A program made the translations under genes and the position numbers. Below the pieces are notes generated by a model. That model had not been told where the DNA came from and made no database searches. It saw only the letters and a program-made list of their open reading frames with translations. Below are positions 23,868 to 35,202 of a stretch of DNA of 64,000 bases, one piece after another. How positions within the stretch are numbered: position 1 is the first letter of the stretch; every line of letters begins with the position of its first letter. The DNA is from Gonapodya prolifera JEL478 (Eukaryota > Monoblepharomycota > Monoblepharidomycetes > Monoblepharidales > Gonapodyaceae): the NCBI GenBank assembly GCA_001574975.1, contig KQ965817.1:155024-219023 (forward strand), read 5' to 3'.

Positions 23868-24769
23868 TCAGTGGTTGAGCCTTTTTACGGAGCGAACGCG
23901 ATGCTCTCGAAAGTCGAGGTCATCCGAATGCGTTTCTTTGAAGCAGCGCTGGCAGAAAGGGTCGTCCTCGCACTCTACGCATCGAATAACAGCATCATCA
24001 TTGCAGATACCTAGGGAGGTGAATATTTCCGTTAAGTGCGCTCGCTCATTCGAATTGCATATTAGCACTCACAGCACCACAGTTCCAAGTCATCGCCGGC
24101 GTCTTTTGATTCTTCCGTTCCAAGATTCGGGAAAAAGTCGCTGAGTGATATTGAGGGAGGTGGTGGAAGGTTTGCAAGATTGGGCTTCGAGTCCCTTTTG
24201 GCAGAATCGGTGCAAGTGTTTATGTTCGGAGCAGTGGGAGTTTGGAACGTAAGAGGCTCCTTTCTTAGCTCTTCCAGCCGTTGCATGAGATTCCTTTCCT
24301 CTATTGCTGCCTGAGACGCGTGTCTCTGGTCCAGTTTTACCTCATCCATCACCGAAGAAAGAAGGTCGTCGACTTCTGAGTCGCTGATATTGAGACCTAT
24401 ATACTCCAGAGGGTCGACTGAGCTTGATAGAGCGTGCGCAGAGGGAAGGTCGCTCATCGTATTGCCTGCTCCGTTCCCACTCGTCGTCAAAACGCCTCTC
24501 AACAACTATGTTGTGATTGAACGTCAATGAAACGCAATCGAACGACGAACAGAGATACCCACTTCATTCTGCAAAGGCTCTGCTTCGATGTGTGTAAAAT
24601 GGCTGGTTCCATATTCATCCGAGCGAATAGGGCGACTACATGGTTGAAGCGAGTTTGATGTTTCGGAATCTCGAAGTTCGTTGAGCTTTGCGAAGAGCTC
24701 GCTCTGGGATGGGTTTGGTTTTGGGTCGCCACGAAGCCGCTTTAGTCGTTCTGCGAGATCCGGGTCCAT
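23868..24769 (-). CDS. ANCHR (ZFYVE19)-like protein, 260 residues
   Basis: Exons are 24769-24563, 24505-24073 and 24010-23868 (phases 0 and 1). It starts [14 protein letters not shown], the N-terminal style of ANCHR-type proteins. An acidic helix [20 protein letters not shown] resembles their MIT-interacting (MIM) region. The C-terminus is a B-box-like zinc motif, [20 protein letters not shown] then [19 protein letters not shown], with Cys pairs and His suited to bind zinc. In animals ANCHR works with VPS4 and CHMP4C in the abscission checkpoint of cytokinesis. No FYVE finger was found here, so lipid binding through that domain is not expected. Function by homology: ESCRT-linked regulation. 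The assignment rests on the N-terminus, MIM-like helix and zinc motif together. Confidence 0.7.
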
Positions 24770-25251
24770 ATTTGGAGTTCTGTGCTCAAAAGTTTTTGTG
24801 GAACGAAAATTCTGTTAAGTCCACTTACCCAACTCGAAAGGGTGTATGTATTTATTTGTCGTGGGTTTCCCAGAAATAAGAGACCGCGATTAGCTTTGTA
24901 CGATATAATGAATTTGAAAGGGACTGCTCTACATTAAGCCAACGGATGTTCCAACACCAAAACATGATATATAGTCCGAGAAAAAGAGGCGAGCGGAACA
25001 TGCTGACTGGTTCAGCACGAGTTGGGATGTTGGAATTGTGGCGCAGTAATGAGAGAAAATTTCAGGGCACGTATTATATTGTGCTTCTCGTCCAGCCACG
25101 GTGTTTCTTGCGACTGATTCATGGTAGCAAGGTCGCTGTGTGCTGCATCTCGAGAACCGAATCTTACCCGATAGCCAGGGTTGTTATCTGGGGCGAGGAA
25201 AATCAACAACCCACCCACCTTACCTTGACCCACCTTCCGTCGGTTTCAAGA
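24770..25251. promoter_or_regulatory. Divergent promoter region
   Basis: This 480-base gap lies between the minus-strand ANCHR-like gene and the plus-strand cyclin-like gene and should hold both promoters. The plus frame is open upstream of 25252, but the segment before that ATG has no coding look. Confidence 0.35.
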
Positions 25252-26181
25252 ATGCGATTCCTCCGAACTCCGGATTTGCAGGATATAATACCGACCATTG
25301 ATGGGATCGCGGCGTCTAGCCCGTCAGAAACTTCCAAACCCAACGACACATTATTGGACGAAAAGCGGTATCCAACTCCTCCGAAATCAGTAACTCCACA
25401 ACTGAAACGTGATGACGCGTTTGATTCCCGAGACCCGAAATATCTGGTTTCCAAATCACCCGGGAATCTCAACCCCATCTTCGGTCGTCCAAAACGACCA
25501 AGCCCGGATGTCATATCCTCGTTGGTCGCAGCTCTGTTCTACCGTTTATGGGACCCACACTATCCTGCGCTTCCATCTGTGCGTGCTTCGCTGAACTTCA
25601 GACGGTATCTCACACGGTGAGTTTCTTTTCTTTGCAACCCAATCCTTGATTAGATTCCCAGAAGTATCTCTTCCAGACTTTTTGCGTCGCTTACTATTCC
25701 GTTACCTCAAATACTCGCCGCACTTTATTATGTTCGAAAAGTCCGCCAAAGATTCGGCATAGGGTTGGTTGGAAGGACCGGATTTGAGAGCCGACTTGTA
25801 GTCGTAGGTCTTCTTTTGTCCAGTAAAATGTGGGGAGGAGATGCAAATGGTGAGTAGACTCGCGAACCGTTGTAATACACCAAACTGACGGAGTCGGACC
25901 CATATTCAGATCTTGATGGTTCCTACACTTCTTCGTTCTGGTCCCTCGTATCTTCATTGCCGCTACTGGAACTAAACATAATGGAGAGGGAGCTTTTGCT
26001 GGGATTGGACCATTCTTTGCTGATCCCAAAGAATGAGTGGACCACTTGGGTCGCGGAAGCAAGTACCGTGGTTGAGGAGCGTCTATGGGAAGATGAAGAC
26101 GAGTACGACGCTCGAGCAGCTGTACGCTCTACAAGAGAGCTCGCAGCCTGGTGGCGATCGGAAATCGACGGTGGGATGTGA
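25252..26181 (+). CDS. PHO80-type cyclin-like protein, 269 residues
   Basis: Exons are 25252-25616, 25677-25849 and 25910-26181 (phases 2 and 1). After a Pro/Ser-rich N-terminus, the region from ~105 on fits a cyclin box: LFYRLWDPHYPALPSVRASL, then IPLPQILAALYYVRKVRQRF, then SRLVVVGLLLSSKMWGGDAN and LELNIMERELLLGLDHSL. The Lys before MW and the late ELNxxExxLL helix are typical for Pho85 cyclins (PHO80/PCL group). It would be expected to activate a cyclin-dependent kinase controlling nutrient response or the cell cycle. The kinase is not in this window. The start was chosen as the ATG just before MRFLRTPDLQD, because upstream sequence in the same frame lacks coding character. Confidence 0.75.
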
Positions 26182-26598
26182 CAGCGCGGACGTGTGATTC
26201 GGGGTTGGACGTACACCAAAATCCTTTTGCAACATAACATCAACTTATGCATCACCTGAAAAAAATTCCTGGCTAATGTGTGCGGTAGAAGTTAGCATTA
26301 TGAGTACTCTGTAACTATGGACGCAATAACCCTTATGAAGCGGTCTCATTCACGACCGCGATTAGTACAGCCTATTTTCACATAGAGTGTCTAGCTTGTA
26401 AGTATTTCAATAATATCGTTTCGTGTTTAGTTCAATTATCAATTATTGTGCGATGTGTTGAACGAGAACAGCAATTATCTCTTCAAGTTCAACTAAAGTA
26501 AAAAAAAACATATCCCAATTCTCCATTAGTGGGCCATCCAGCTCTCCCATCAGACGACCTTGCTATAAGACTACTTCAGATCACGCGGGTCTAAAGGG
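26182..26598. other. Convergent intergenic region
   Basis: The gap lies between the ends of a plus-strand and a minus-strand gene. It is AT-rich and contains candidate polyadenylation tracts (TAAAAAAAAACATATC near 26500). No gene seen. Confidence 0.4.
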
Positions 26599-28777
26599 TC
26601 AAGGCATCTTCCTTTCATGCAGTACGTCAGCTATCCATCCTGCAATGTCCCTCAATCCTTCCATCCCCTTGCCACCAACCAGCGTCTCGGGCAAGAGAAG
26701 GTACACGTGCACACCCAAGGGTTCTTCGATGAAGTCCACTCTTCCAAAACCTCTGGGCCTTCCCATTCGCTCCGCCTCGGAGAGCTTCATATCTGCCAAA
26801 GCAACACTTCGCCGTGCCTTACGAACGCACTTCACGATATCTCCGTAAAGAAGCTCCCTTTGCCCGGCGAGAAATAGCAGTGGTGGTAGATTATCGAAGG
26901 ATTGTGCCCGATATGGTGAAACGTACGGGGTTAAAGCGAGGGTGAGATAGATACGCTCAAGATCGTAAGAAGAGAGTTCTCGATTTGCGTGGTACGGTTT
27001 GTCAACAGTTTCCAAATCTGGGAACGGCACGCCAGAGAATTGCTGTGTGGCGGAAGCAGTGGACGCCAACGAAAGTCCTCCCCGCTCCGACACAAAAGAG
27101 TATCGTCGCTGCCACGAAGTTATCACAGACTTTCCCGAGTCAGTTGATAGGACCGAATCTGCATCTGACTGCACGTCATCGAGATCCTTCATGGAAATAT
27201 CAACGTCACCAAAGCCAACACCAGACAAAGTCTTGTTTATGACTGTTGGTTTGATGACAGATTCATCCTTTGAAAGTCGTCTTAGCTTCTTTGCCCGAGC
27301 TTCATCAATGGCTGCTTTTCGAGCTCCTCGCACTTGAATGGCGCCGATATCACTTTCCGATGCTGATGTAGGATCTCTGTCCGATACGATGGGGGTCGAC
27401 ATTGGGCTGCGTCTTGCTGATGTCCTTGGTGTAATGCCAAGGATGCCGTCCCAAGCTTTTAACCAGCCTCCATCCCACTGTGTTTTGTTCCACGGGTTCG
27501 GCTGGAATGGAGTTGATATAATGCATGGGGCTCTCCATATAATCGAGCGTAGACACTTGAACAACTCACCCATGCCCTTTCTTGCTCATACCAGCCATTC
27601 GCCTTAGTTCCCAGGTAATAGCGAACAGCAACCCTGCCAGTCGGTAGTCCAAGAAAGTCGGCATTCGAGCCAAAGAACTTTTCATCGCTTGAATCGAGTT
27701 CTGAAGAGGGTTCACCAGACGCTGAAAAGTCCGGAGGCGAACGAGGTCCAAGGAAGTCCACGAACGGTGAGATGGGGATGCATCCTTGGATATTATGAAG
27801 GTAACGATACTGAAATAAGTGGTCTCGGATGTAGAGGAGAGTTGCCAGAGATAGGTTTCCTCCGGCAGAGTCTCCCACTGGCAGTAAAGCAGGTGTGTTA
27901 AAACAAAAAACCAACTTGGTTGAATTTGAAAACCGATTGACTGCACGCACTCAGGAAAAGCTTCCGCGCTCCCACACTGTCAATCAGCCATTGCACGGCA
28001 CGCACACTGGCTTCCAAGGCTGCCGGATACGGGTGCTCGGGTGCGAGTGGATACTGCAACGCGAAGATTCGTGCGATGATTCCCCTCTCCCGAAACAACA
28101 CGTGGAGAAGATCTGCAAGGCCGTGGCATGACTGTAGAGGATGTCCAGCAACAAACGCGCCACCGTGAATGTAGAGTATCGTGACTTCTGTTGTGTAATT
28201 CACAGGGCTGCCAATCCAATACCCCTTCACGAGACCACCGGAAATGTCCCGCGCTTCTACCGGCTCTATTCGTTCTGAGCAGAGCAGGGACTGCAATCGA
28301 ATCAAACGTGGCCCGATAGAGCGAAGGAGTGGCTTTGCCCCATCAGAATTGCTTGCAACAATGCGAATGGCGTTGAACATGACCTCTTCGTGTAGAGCCC
28401 CTGAATCGCGTTAGAAGAGGTTTTGGGCGAAGCTCTTCTTTGACACGGAATGAAGTCGCCTACATTGCGGGCATATAGATGATCCTGTGAAGCGATCGAA
28501 TATAGTCTTGGGGATTGAGAGAGCTACAACCGATGTGGAAAGAGATGTCTTTGACAGAAGTCAGACGGCGCGCTCGATCGACCATGCCATACCAGTTTGC
28601 GCGATGAGGGCTGTGGGACGAGGCCTAGCTTGGATTGCTCGGTTGGTTGGGCGAAATGTATATCGGATGAATCGACCCTTCTTACCGCTCGTTTTCCTCT
28701 GGGACCACGAGGGTCTTTATGGAGCTGGGCACAAACCTCGAGAGAGCCGATACTGACGAGGATATAAGGAAAGCCAT
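26599..28777 (-). CDS. HSL-family alpha/beta-hydrolase, tandem copy 1
   Basis: Exons are 28777-28686, 28624-28593, 28523-28464, 28400-27951, 27877-27570 and 27501-26599, giving about 614 residues. Exon phases (2,1,1,1,0) equal those of the two neighbouring copies. The N-terminus MAFLISSSVSALSRFVPSSI is hydrophobic and may anchor the protein or target it to lipid. Catalytic hallmarks are the oxyanion motif YIHGGAF (HGG at 140-142) and the nucleophile elbow GDSAGGN (Ser ~215). A C-terminal block has FLAGQRELLYGDIVKCV and VHVYLLLPETL, where the acidic residue and His of the triad should lie. A Ser-rich insert separates the core halves. The family hydrolyses esters or lipids; the substrate is unknown. 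The donor of exon 4 (GTGCGT) lies four bases later than in the other copies but keeps the frame. Confidence 0.85.
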
Positions 28778-29003
28778 TCGTGGGTCCAGGGAATGAAGGG
28801 TCGAGTGTGGTGGTGCCTCCAGTTCAATTCACGTGATTCTGCCACTTCAATGATTGGATGGTAAAATTTTTGTTAAGTCACTGCTATGAGCCTCATACTG
28901 AAAAATGCAAGGTGCGAACTCTAGGTAAACTGCAGATAAAGATAGTTACACATTAAGGTCATTTTGAATCCAAGCTCGGTATCACCACGAATACTCCAAC
29001 ACT

Positions 29004-31598
29004 TCAGAAAACGGGATACCTCTCCTGAGAATGCTCCCTACTGGCTCCTTTCCCTTTCCCCGTATCGAGACGCAATGCAGGGCTTGCTTTCGTTGCCCTG
29101 AAAACGTGAACCCGCGTTGGCCACTCCATCTTCTCCTTTACCATCCGGTCAGTCCAAGTGGCGATATCCCGAAGCCCATCCATTCCTTTGCCTCTGACGA
29201 GGGCCTCGGGCAGCAGAAGATATGTGTGCTCGCCTAGGGGACGCTCCATCACATCCACACGCCCAAAGGTGCGGGGTCTTCCTGCGATTTCCCCAGCCGT
29301 CAGCTGTCTCTCCGCGGAGATAATGCTTTTTCTCGCTTTGTCGACGCATTTCATAACGTCATCGTAAACAGCTTCGCCTTGACCAACAACAAACAGCATG
29401 GCCGGGAGATTGTCGAAAGTGTATGCTCTGGATGGACTGACGTATGGTGAGAGTGCAAAAGTGATATAAATGCGCTCCAGGTCGTAGTTTGAAAGTTCTG
29501 GGTTGAGGTAGTAGGGTGTCTTGAGAGTGGAAAGGCCGGGAAACGGGACGCCAGACTGCACGTTGGGTTTCACAAAGACCATCCTGTCGGCGACGGACGA
29601 AAACCGCTTAACGGGCTTTACGGATCGACCGACTAAAGGACTTGTCATCACTGATGACACTGCCGTGTTCGGAGAGCTATGGTCGGATCCGGACGCGGAA
29701 TTCTTGTCGTCATCGGTCTCAAACTCGGACTCCGCAACAGGCTCATCGGTGAGCTTCGACGTGATCAAAGTTTCGTCACTGGAAATCTTCCTCGATCGAC
29801 TGAGAGATCGGGATTTGGAGGAAGTGGAAATACTCCTGATTCTACTTCCCGACTGTTGCATGAGCGAGCGCCTTCGAAGTGGAGAGTCTGTCGATCCGTC
29901 AGGGCTATCTGCGATATTCATGGGATTGGATGCTGATCGAGGAATGCCAACACTAGAGTATCTGGTGGGCGTGAGATACTGCTCGGGAATCGTGATCCTT
30001 TGCCCAGTGCGGAAAGTGGATTCGACCGCCAACGGCGACGGTGACTGGGAGACAGAACGCCGATGGGTAAACGGTGGTGACGTCGGTGAAAGCCGCTCCG
30101 GCGAAAGGCGTAGCTCAGCGCCGTGGACGGCAAGGTCGCCTGCACTGTCACTCGAAATGGATTCGGCACCCGTGATACCCAAAATTGTGTCCCAAGCACA
30201 TAGCCAGTTTGAGTCCCATTGCGATTTGTCCCAGGGGTTTGGCTTTACGCAATATCCAGAATCATAGATCAGTGACAAATCAACGTAATGGTTCGATCTC
30301 CAACAACTTACCCAACCACCAGTGGAGCTGTACCAGTTCAATCCTTTGGTACCGAGGTAATACCGAATGGCACAACGACCAGCGTTGAGATGAAGGTTAT
30401 CTGCGCCAGCGGACCAACGATCTTCTTTCTTTGCCTCGCTTCCGCTCGGCTTTTCGACTTGGAAAGGATTGATGTTTTCGGTAGACTCATTTGCAGAACG
30501 ACGAGGCCCGAGGAAGTCAACATAAGGAGAGATGGGTACACATCCGAGGATTTTGTGGAGGTGCTGGGTGGATCCTGAGTCACGAATCTTCAAGATTGTG
30601 GCAAGGGCGAGGTTACCCCCCGCGGAATCACCGACTGGAAGCAATTCGATTGTTAGAGGCTTCAAAGTGTATTTCCTGCATGCTGAAAAACTCACGGAGG
30701 ATGAGGTTCTTCGCTCCAATAGTATCGATAATCCACTTCGTCGCCCGAACACACGCGTCCAGGCCTGCCGGATAGGGAGACTCCGGAGCTAACGGATAGT
30801 CAACGGCGAAGACTCGAGCATTGAGGTTCTTCTCTTTCGCCATGATACGGATGAGGTCTGCAAGCGCGTGGCAGCATTGGAGTGGGTGACCTCCGATGAA
30901 AGATCCTCCATGGATGTAAAGCATGACGATGTCTTTAGCAGGGTCAACGGGTTTCCCAATCCAGTATCCCTTGACTTCTCCTCCGTCGTACCACGTGGTC
31001 GCCGTGGCGGGTTCGATGGGCTCAACACAGGCAAGCGCTTGGAGGTCGAGTATTCTCGGCAGAAACAGCCGCGCCGAAGCATTCGCAGTATCCGAATGGG
31101 TGGCGACTACTTGCATAGCATTGAATACGACCTCTTCGGGGAAGGACCCTATCAATAAGGCAACGCACGTGATTCGAAGGTGTTGACCAAATGAAATCAC
31201 ACACGCGTCATACATTGAGGATTGAGAGAGGTGCCGTTGAGCCTTCCCATAACAGTTTTAGGGATAGTAAGAGCTATACGAAGTGTAGAAGCGCGATTAG
31301 GCGAAAAGGTGGGGCGATGCGACCGATAGCGGGGTTTCAAACTCACCAGCCTGGGTGATAATCGCCGGAGTACTCGGTCTAAAGTGGATTCACAATTAAA
31401 TTCGTTGGTGAAATCTGGTTTTCATCGTGTCTCCCAGGGCAGCGGAAAGGAATCACGCCGACGAGACGATGCTCACTTTTTCCCGTCCTCCGTCGTCAGA
31501 AGCGCCTTGGCGGTACCCGGAATGGCATTAGATACCAACGATATAGTGGAAGAAAGGATAGAAGCCATGCTGAGCGGGGGCAAATCGGAGGAGGACAT
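29004..31598 (-). CDS. HSL-family alpha/beta-hydrolase, tandem copy 2
   Basis: Exons are 31598-31477, 31378-31347, 31273-31214, 31148-30696, 30634-30312 and 30242-29004, giving about 742 residues. The start could also be the second ATG at 31568 (MASILSSTISLVSNAIPG), which matches the starts of copies 1 and 3. It has YIHGGSF, GDSAGGN and the conserved ending FVVGQGEAVYDDVMKCV and EHTYLLLPEAL. It carries the longest Ser/Arg-rich insert of the three (about 250 residues), between TILGITGAE and VPFPGLSTLKTPYYL, with many SRS/SP motifs suggesting phosphorylation. As in copy 1, the PNPWDKSQWD segment and the following C-terminal part lie in one exon. Probable membrane- or lipid-droplet-associated esterase; substrate unknown. 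Confidence 0.85.
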
Positions 31599-32110
31599 GC
31601 GCCGGTTTTGAAACGCCAGGAGTGTATCTGCACAAGGCCCATTCAATTCGAGCCCCTTCCTGAGACACAGCCACGGAAATTCGGAAGGCTCACCACTATA
31701 TTCACTGGCGCACCTATCTCCTCGGTCGCCGGCTTGGATGTTACACGAAGAAGGTTGCGGTGAAGCACGTGCTTCCGTACCGCATGAATGTTTGGCGCGT
31801 CCGTGCGCAATTATGGATTCTGCCGGAAGACGCCGAACGTTTGTAATTTAATTTATAGTTTATAGAGGTGAAAGATTGCAGACAAGTGCATTTGAGTCGA
31901 TCCTGTGAGTGATCACCTTCCCGAGAGTCCAGTTGTTGCCAACAAACTTCCGTGGCGAAATATGGCAAGTCCCGCACATATTTAATTGGAACATTGCCAA
32001 ACACTATACAGAAATTTATTTGTGGGTACCTAGTACTTGGTATCCATTGAGTGGATATTCGGGACATGTTCCACGTACTCGTAACAAGTAACCAAGGGAA
32101 TTTCTTCCCT
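31599..32110. other. Intergenic region between esterase copies 2 and 3
   Basis: About 510 bases with no supported gene. It should contain the promoter of copy 2 and the 3' end signals of copy 3. Confidence 0.4.
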
Positions 32111-34745
32111 TCAAACGGCTACCAATTGCATCGAGTCCAACGCTCCGATCCTCTCCTGATACACCATATCGATCCAGTTCGAGATGTCCCTGAGTCCCTC
32201 CATTCCTTTTCCCCGAACGAGAACCTCGGGGAGCAGCAGATACACGTGCACGCCAAGAGGTCGATCCATTACATCTACGCGCCCAAATCCTCGCGGGCGC
32301 ATTGCCTTCTCGTCCGGTCCGACCCTCGCCTCCGCCGCAACAATGGATTTCCGAGCTTTCTTAACGCACTTCATGACATCGTTGTATACAGACTCCTTCT
32401 GCCCAACCATGAAAAGGATAGGGGGCAGGTTGTCCCACGAGCGAGCGCGATATGGGCTGACGTACGGGGAGAGCGCGAGGGTGATATAGATTCGCTCGAG
32501 GTCGTAATTTGAGAGGTCGTAGTTCAGATAGTAAGGTGTTTTGAGACTTGCCATGTTTGGGAAGGGAACGCCAGTCACTTGAGGTGCATCAGCACCTGGT
32601 TCGATGTTGACCATCCTGTCCGCGATAAATGAGTAACGCTTCACCGTTGATCCCGACCTGGAAACGCTGCCACTCTGGCGTCGTCCCGCCCGTGGCATAT
32701 TTGGTTCTGAGGTCTCCGCACCAGACGACAAGTATCCATAATCGCCACTCGACTCCCCAGATGCAAATCGTCTCGCACGGGCTGTTTGACCACGAGATCC
32801 ACTAGCCCGTAAGGATGTGGGGCTACCGATTATATCATGGTCCGCAATCGCTTCGGGTTCGTGGAAGGAAAGCCGCTTCCGCGAGGGAGTGCTGCTCAGT
32901 ATCGATCGTGGCGAAAACGATCCTCCTCGAAGTGACGAAGTTCCAGCACTGGGATAGCTGGGCTCACGAGCACCAATGACACTTGGTTCCGATGAGGTCG
33001 CTTCGTCGATAAGTGTGCTGTAGTCGTCCGCATCATCGTGCGAGGGGGAATCTGGGTGGTTCGCAGGGATGACACCGGTCACCTCAACTTGACCGCTTCT
33101 GCTGATTGACGACCTTCTTGGAACGACGATTTCGGGAAGGATTCGCGGGACTTCTTGATGTTCTGCTAAACGGCTCCCCAGGTACGACAAAGGAGGCATC
33201 GATTTGGCAAGGAGGTATGGATTAGGTGGGCGAGATGTGCTCTCCGTTGTCGAGTCCGGTCTAGCGGCGAGGCCAAGTAAGTGATCCCAGTCCTATTATT
33301 TGAAGCATTGGTCAGGTTAGCGATTTACATTTGCAGATGTAACCACACATTGCACAGACCTTGAGCCAATTGCCATCCCACTGAGACTTGTCCCACGGAT
33401 TCGGCTAGCAGAAGTATCACGCGTCATCAGCTTCGCTTTACCGACATAAACTTTGTGACGCTTACCCAAGCACCGACAGCTTTGTACCAACGCAAGCCCT
33501 TAGTTCCTAGGTAGTAGCGAACAGCGCAACGCCCCGCGTTCAAGCCCAAAAAGTCCGTTGTAGTACCAAACAGTCCATCTTCGTCCTTGGGGCCAGTCTC
33601 AGCCCGCTCGTCGTACAGCGCGACCGTGGAGTGTGACTTTTGGGGATCGGGACTGACTCGGGGTCCGAGGAAGTCCACGTAGGGTGATATCGCTACACAG
33701 CCGAGAATTTTGTGGATGTAGTGGGCGTGGGGGAAATGATCGCGAAGACGGAGAAGGGTTGCGAGGGTTAAGTTTCCTCCAGCGGAGTCGCCAACTGACA
33801 ATGAATCGATGGGGAACGTAAGATTATACTTGCCTGGATATTATCCAAACGGGTATGCACAGCTCACCGAGAACAATATTTTTCGCACCTACAGCATCAA
33901 TGATCCACTGAACTGCTCGGACACATGAATTTAGTCCTGCCGGATACGGCTGCTCCGGCGCAAGAGGGTATTCCACGGCATATATTCGAGACTCCAGTTT
34001 CTTTTCTTTTCTCAGCAAAGTCATCAGGTCTGCGAGCGCGTGGCACGCTTGCAGTGGGTGACCGGTGATAAATGAGCCACCGTGAAGATACACCATAACG
34101 ATATCTTTGGACATATCGACTGGCTTTCCAATCCAATAGCCCTTAACGTCGTCCTCATCGTAGTATGTGCTGACTTGGGTTATCTTTTCCGAGCATAGCC
34201 GGGATTGGAGATTCATCAGGCGGGTAACCATCGTTCGGGACGACGGATGGGCGGCTTCGGCGTGAGTCGCCACAATACGAACGGCATTGAAAATGACTTC
34301 CTCGTGCATGGCCCCTGAACCGGAAAGGTTTTGAAAACGAATCATGTGGTTAAGCGTAAGAGAGACGACGAGCCCGGAACTTGAGAGGCGGCATACATTC
34401 TGGATGTTCAGGCGTTCCCGTAAACCGATTGTAGAGAGTCTTCGGGACCGAAAGCGCTGCCGCAGGGGAAAGGATTTTCACGTGAATACCGCAAAACCCA
34501 ATCACATGGCTGCACCTCGCAATATCGACGTGTCAGCTCACCTGCTTGCGAGAGCACTTGTGTTGCACTTGGCCTTTAGGAGGATGATATCGGGAAACGG
34601 CCAGTTTCGCCATTAGACTGGGGAATTCATTAAAAGTGATCCGGACTGCTCACTGTCGCCCTTCCACTGGAGTAACGAGTGATCCTACGCTTTGGGGTAC
34701 CGCATTTGAAAGAAGGGACAGCGATGCGGAGAGGAGAGACGCCAT
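32111..34745 (-). CDS. HSL-family alpha/beta-hydrolase, tandem copy 3
   Basis: Exons are 34745-34654, 34573-34542, 34456-34397, 34314-33868, 33794-33466, 33404-33360 and 33292-32111, giving about 728 residues. The ATG at 34745 gives MASLLSASLSLLSNAVPQ, nearly the same as copy 2, which fixes the start although a different longer frame overlaps it. Motifs are YLHGGSF, GDSAGGN (Ser ~214), FMVGQKESVYNDVMKCV and VHVYLLLPEVL. Unlike copies 1 and 2, an extra intron separates the 15-residue PNPWDKSQWDGNWLK exon from the rest. Either copies 1 and 2 lost this intron or copy 3 gained it. A Ser-rich insert follows. All three genes point the same way, which suggests unequal crossing-over as origin. Confidence 0.85.
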
Positions 34746-35202
34746 CCGCGAGTTGCTGGGCGGAGGACGAGGAATCTTCGGCTGTTCCTTCGGTCACGCA
34801 CACACCCGCCACCAATGCTGTCTCCAACATGGCACATTCAAGTGAACTGCATCAACTGCCATCCTCTTTGCGAGTGCACTTGGGAAAGGCCCAGGGGTGA
34901 TCTTTCATCTTCACATCCATGAGACAAGAAATTAGAAAATCGATACAGTAACTACAAATTCGAATTTCTGCGGATTCGGATGATGTCGGTTCCGAATACA
35001 TTCGAGCTGCGGGTGTGTGGGTCCACTGTTGGCGACACATTCCACCCAGTCACTCCAACTCGAAAAAAAGGGAAACCAACTTCACCTAACCCGAGAGTTC
35101 ATCCTCTCGCGTCTCTGTCCACCATCGTGTCACGTGGTCCCTTCCTACTTTGGCGTTCCTGGGAGAGTCTTCGTTGTCATCGATAGTCGGTGTACCGAGT
35201 CC
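34746..35202. promoter_or_regulatory. Divergent promoter region
   Basis: The 457-base gap separates minus-strand esterase copy 3 from the plus-strand RING gene and should hold both promoters. No defined motif is called. Confidence 0.35.

Noticed and set aside
29521-30267. 248-codon plus-strand frame inside esterase copy 2
   Set aside because: It is antisense to the Ser-rich insert of the esterase, where codon bias leaves the other strand open.
34630-34830. Minus-strand start at 34830 as the N-terminus of esterase copy 3
   Set aside because: The frame has the wrong phase for the next exon; the ATG at 34745 in another frame gives an N-terminus nearly identical to copy 2 and the correct phase.
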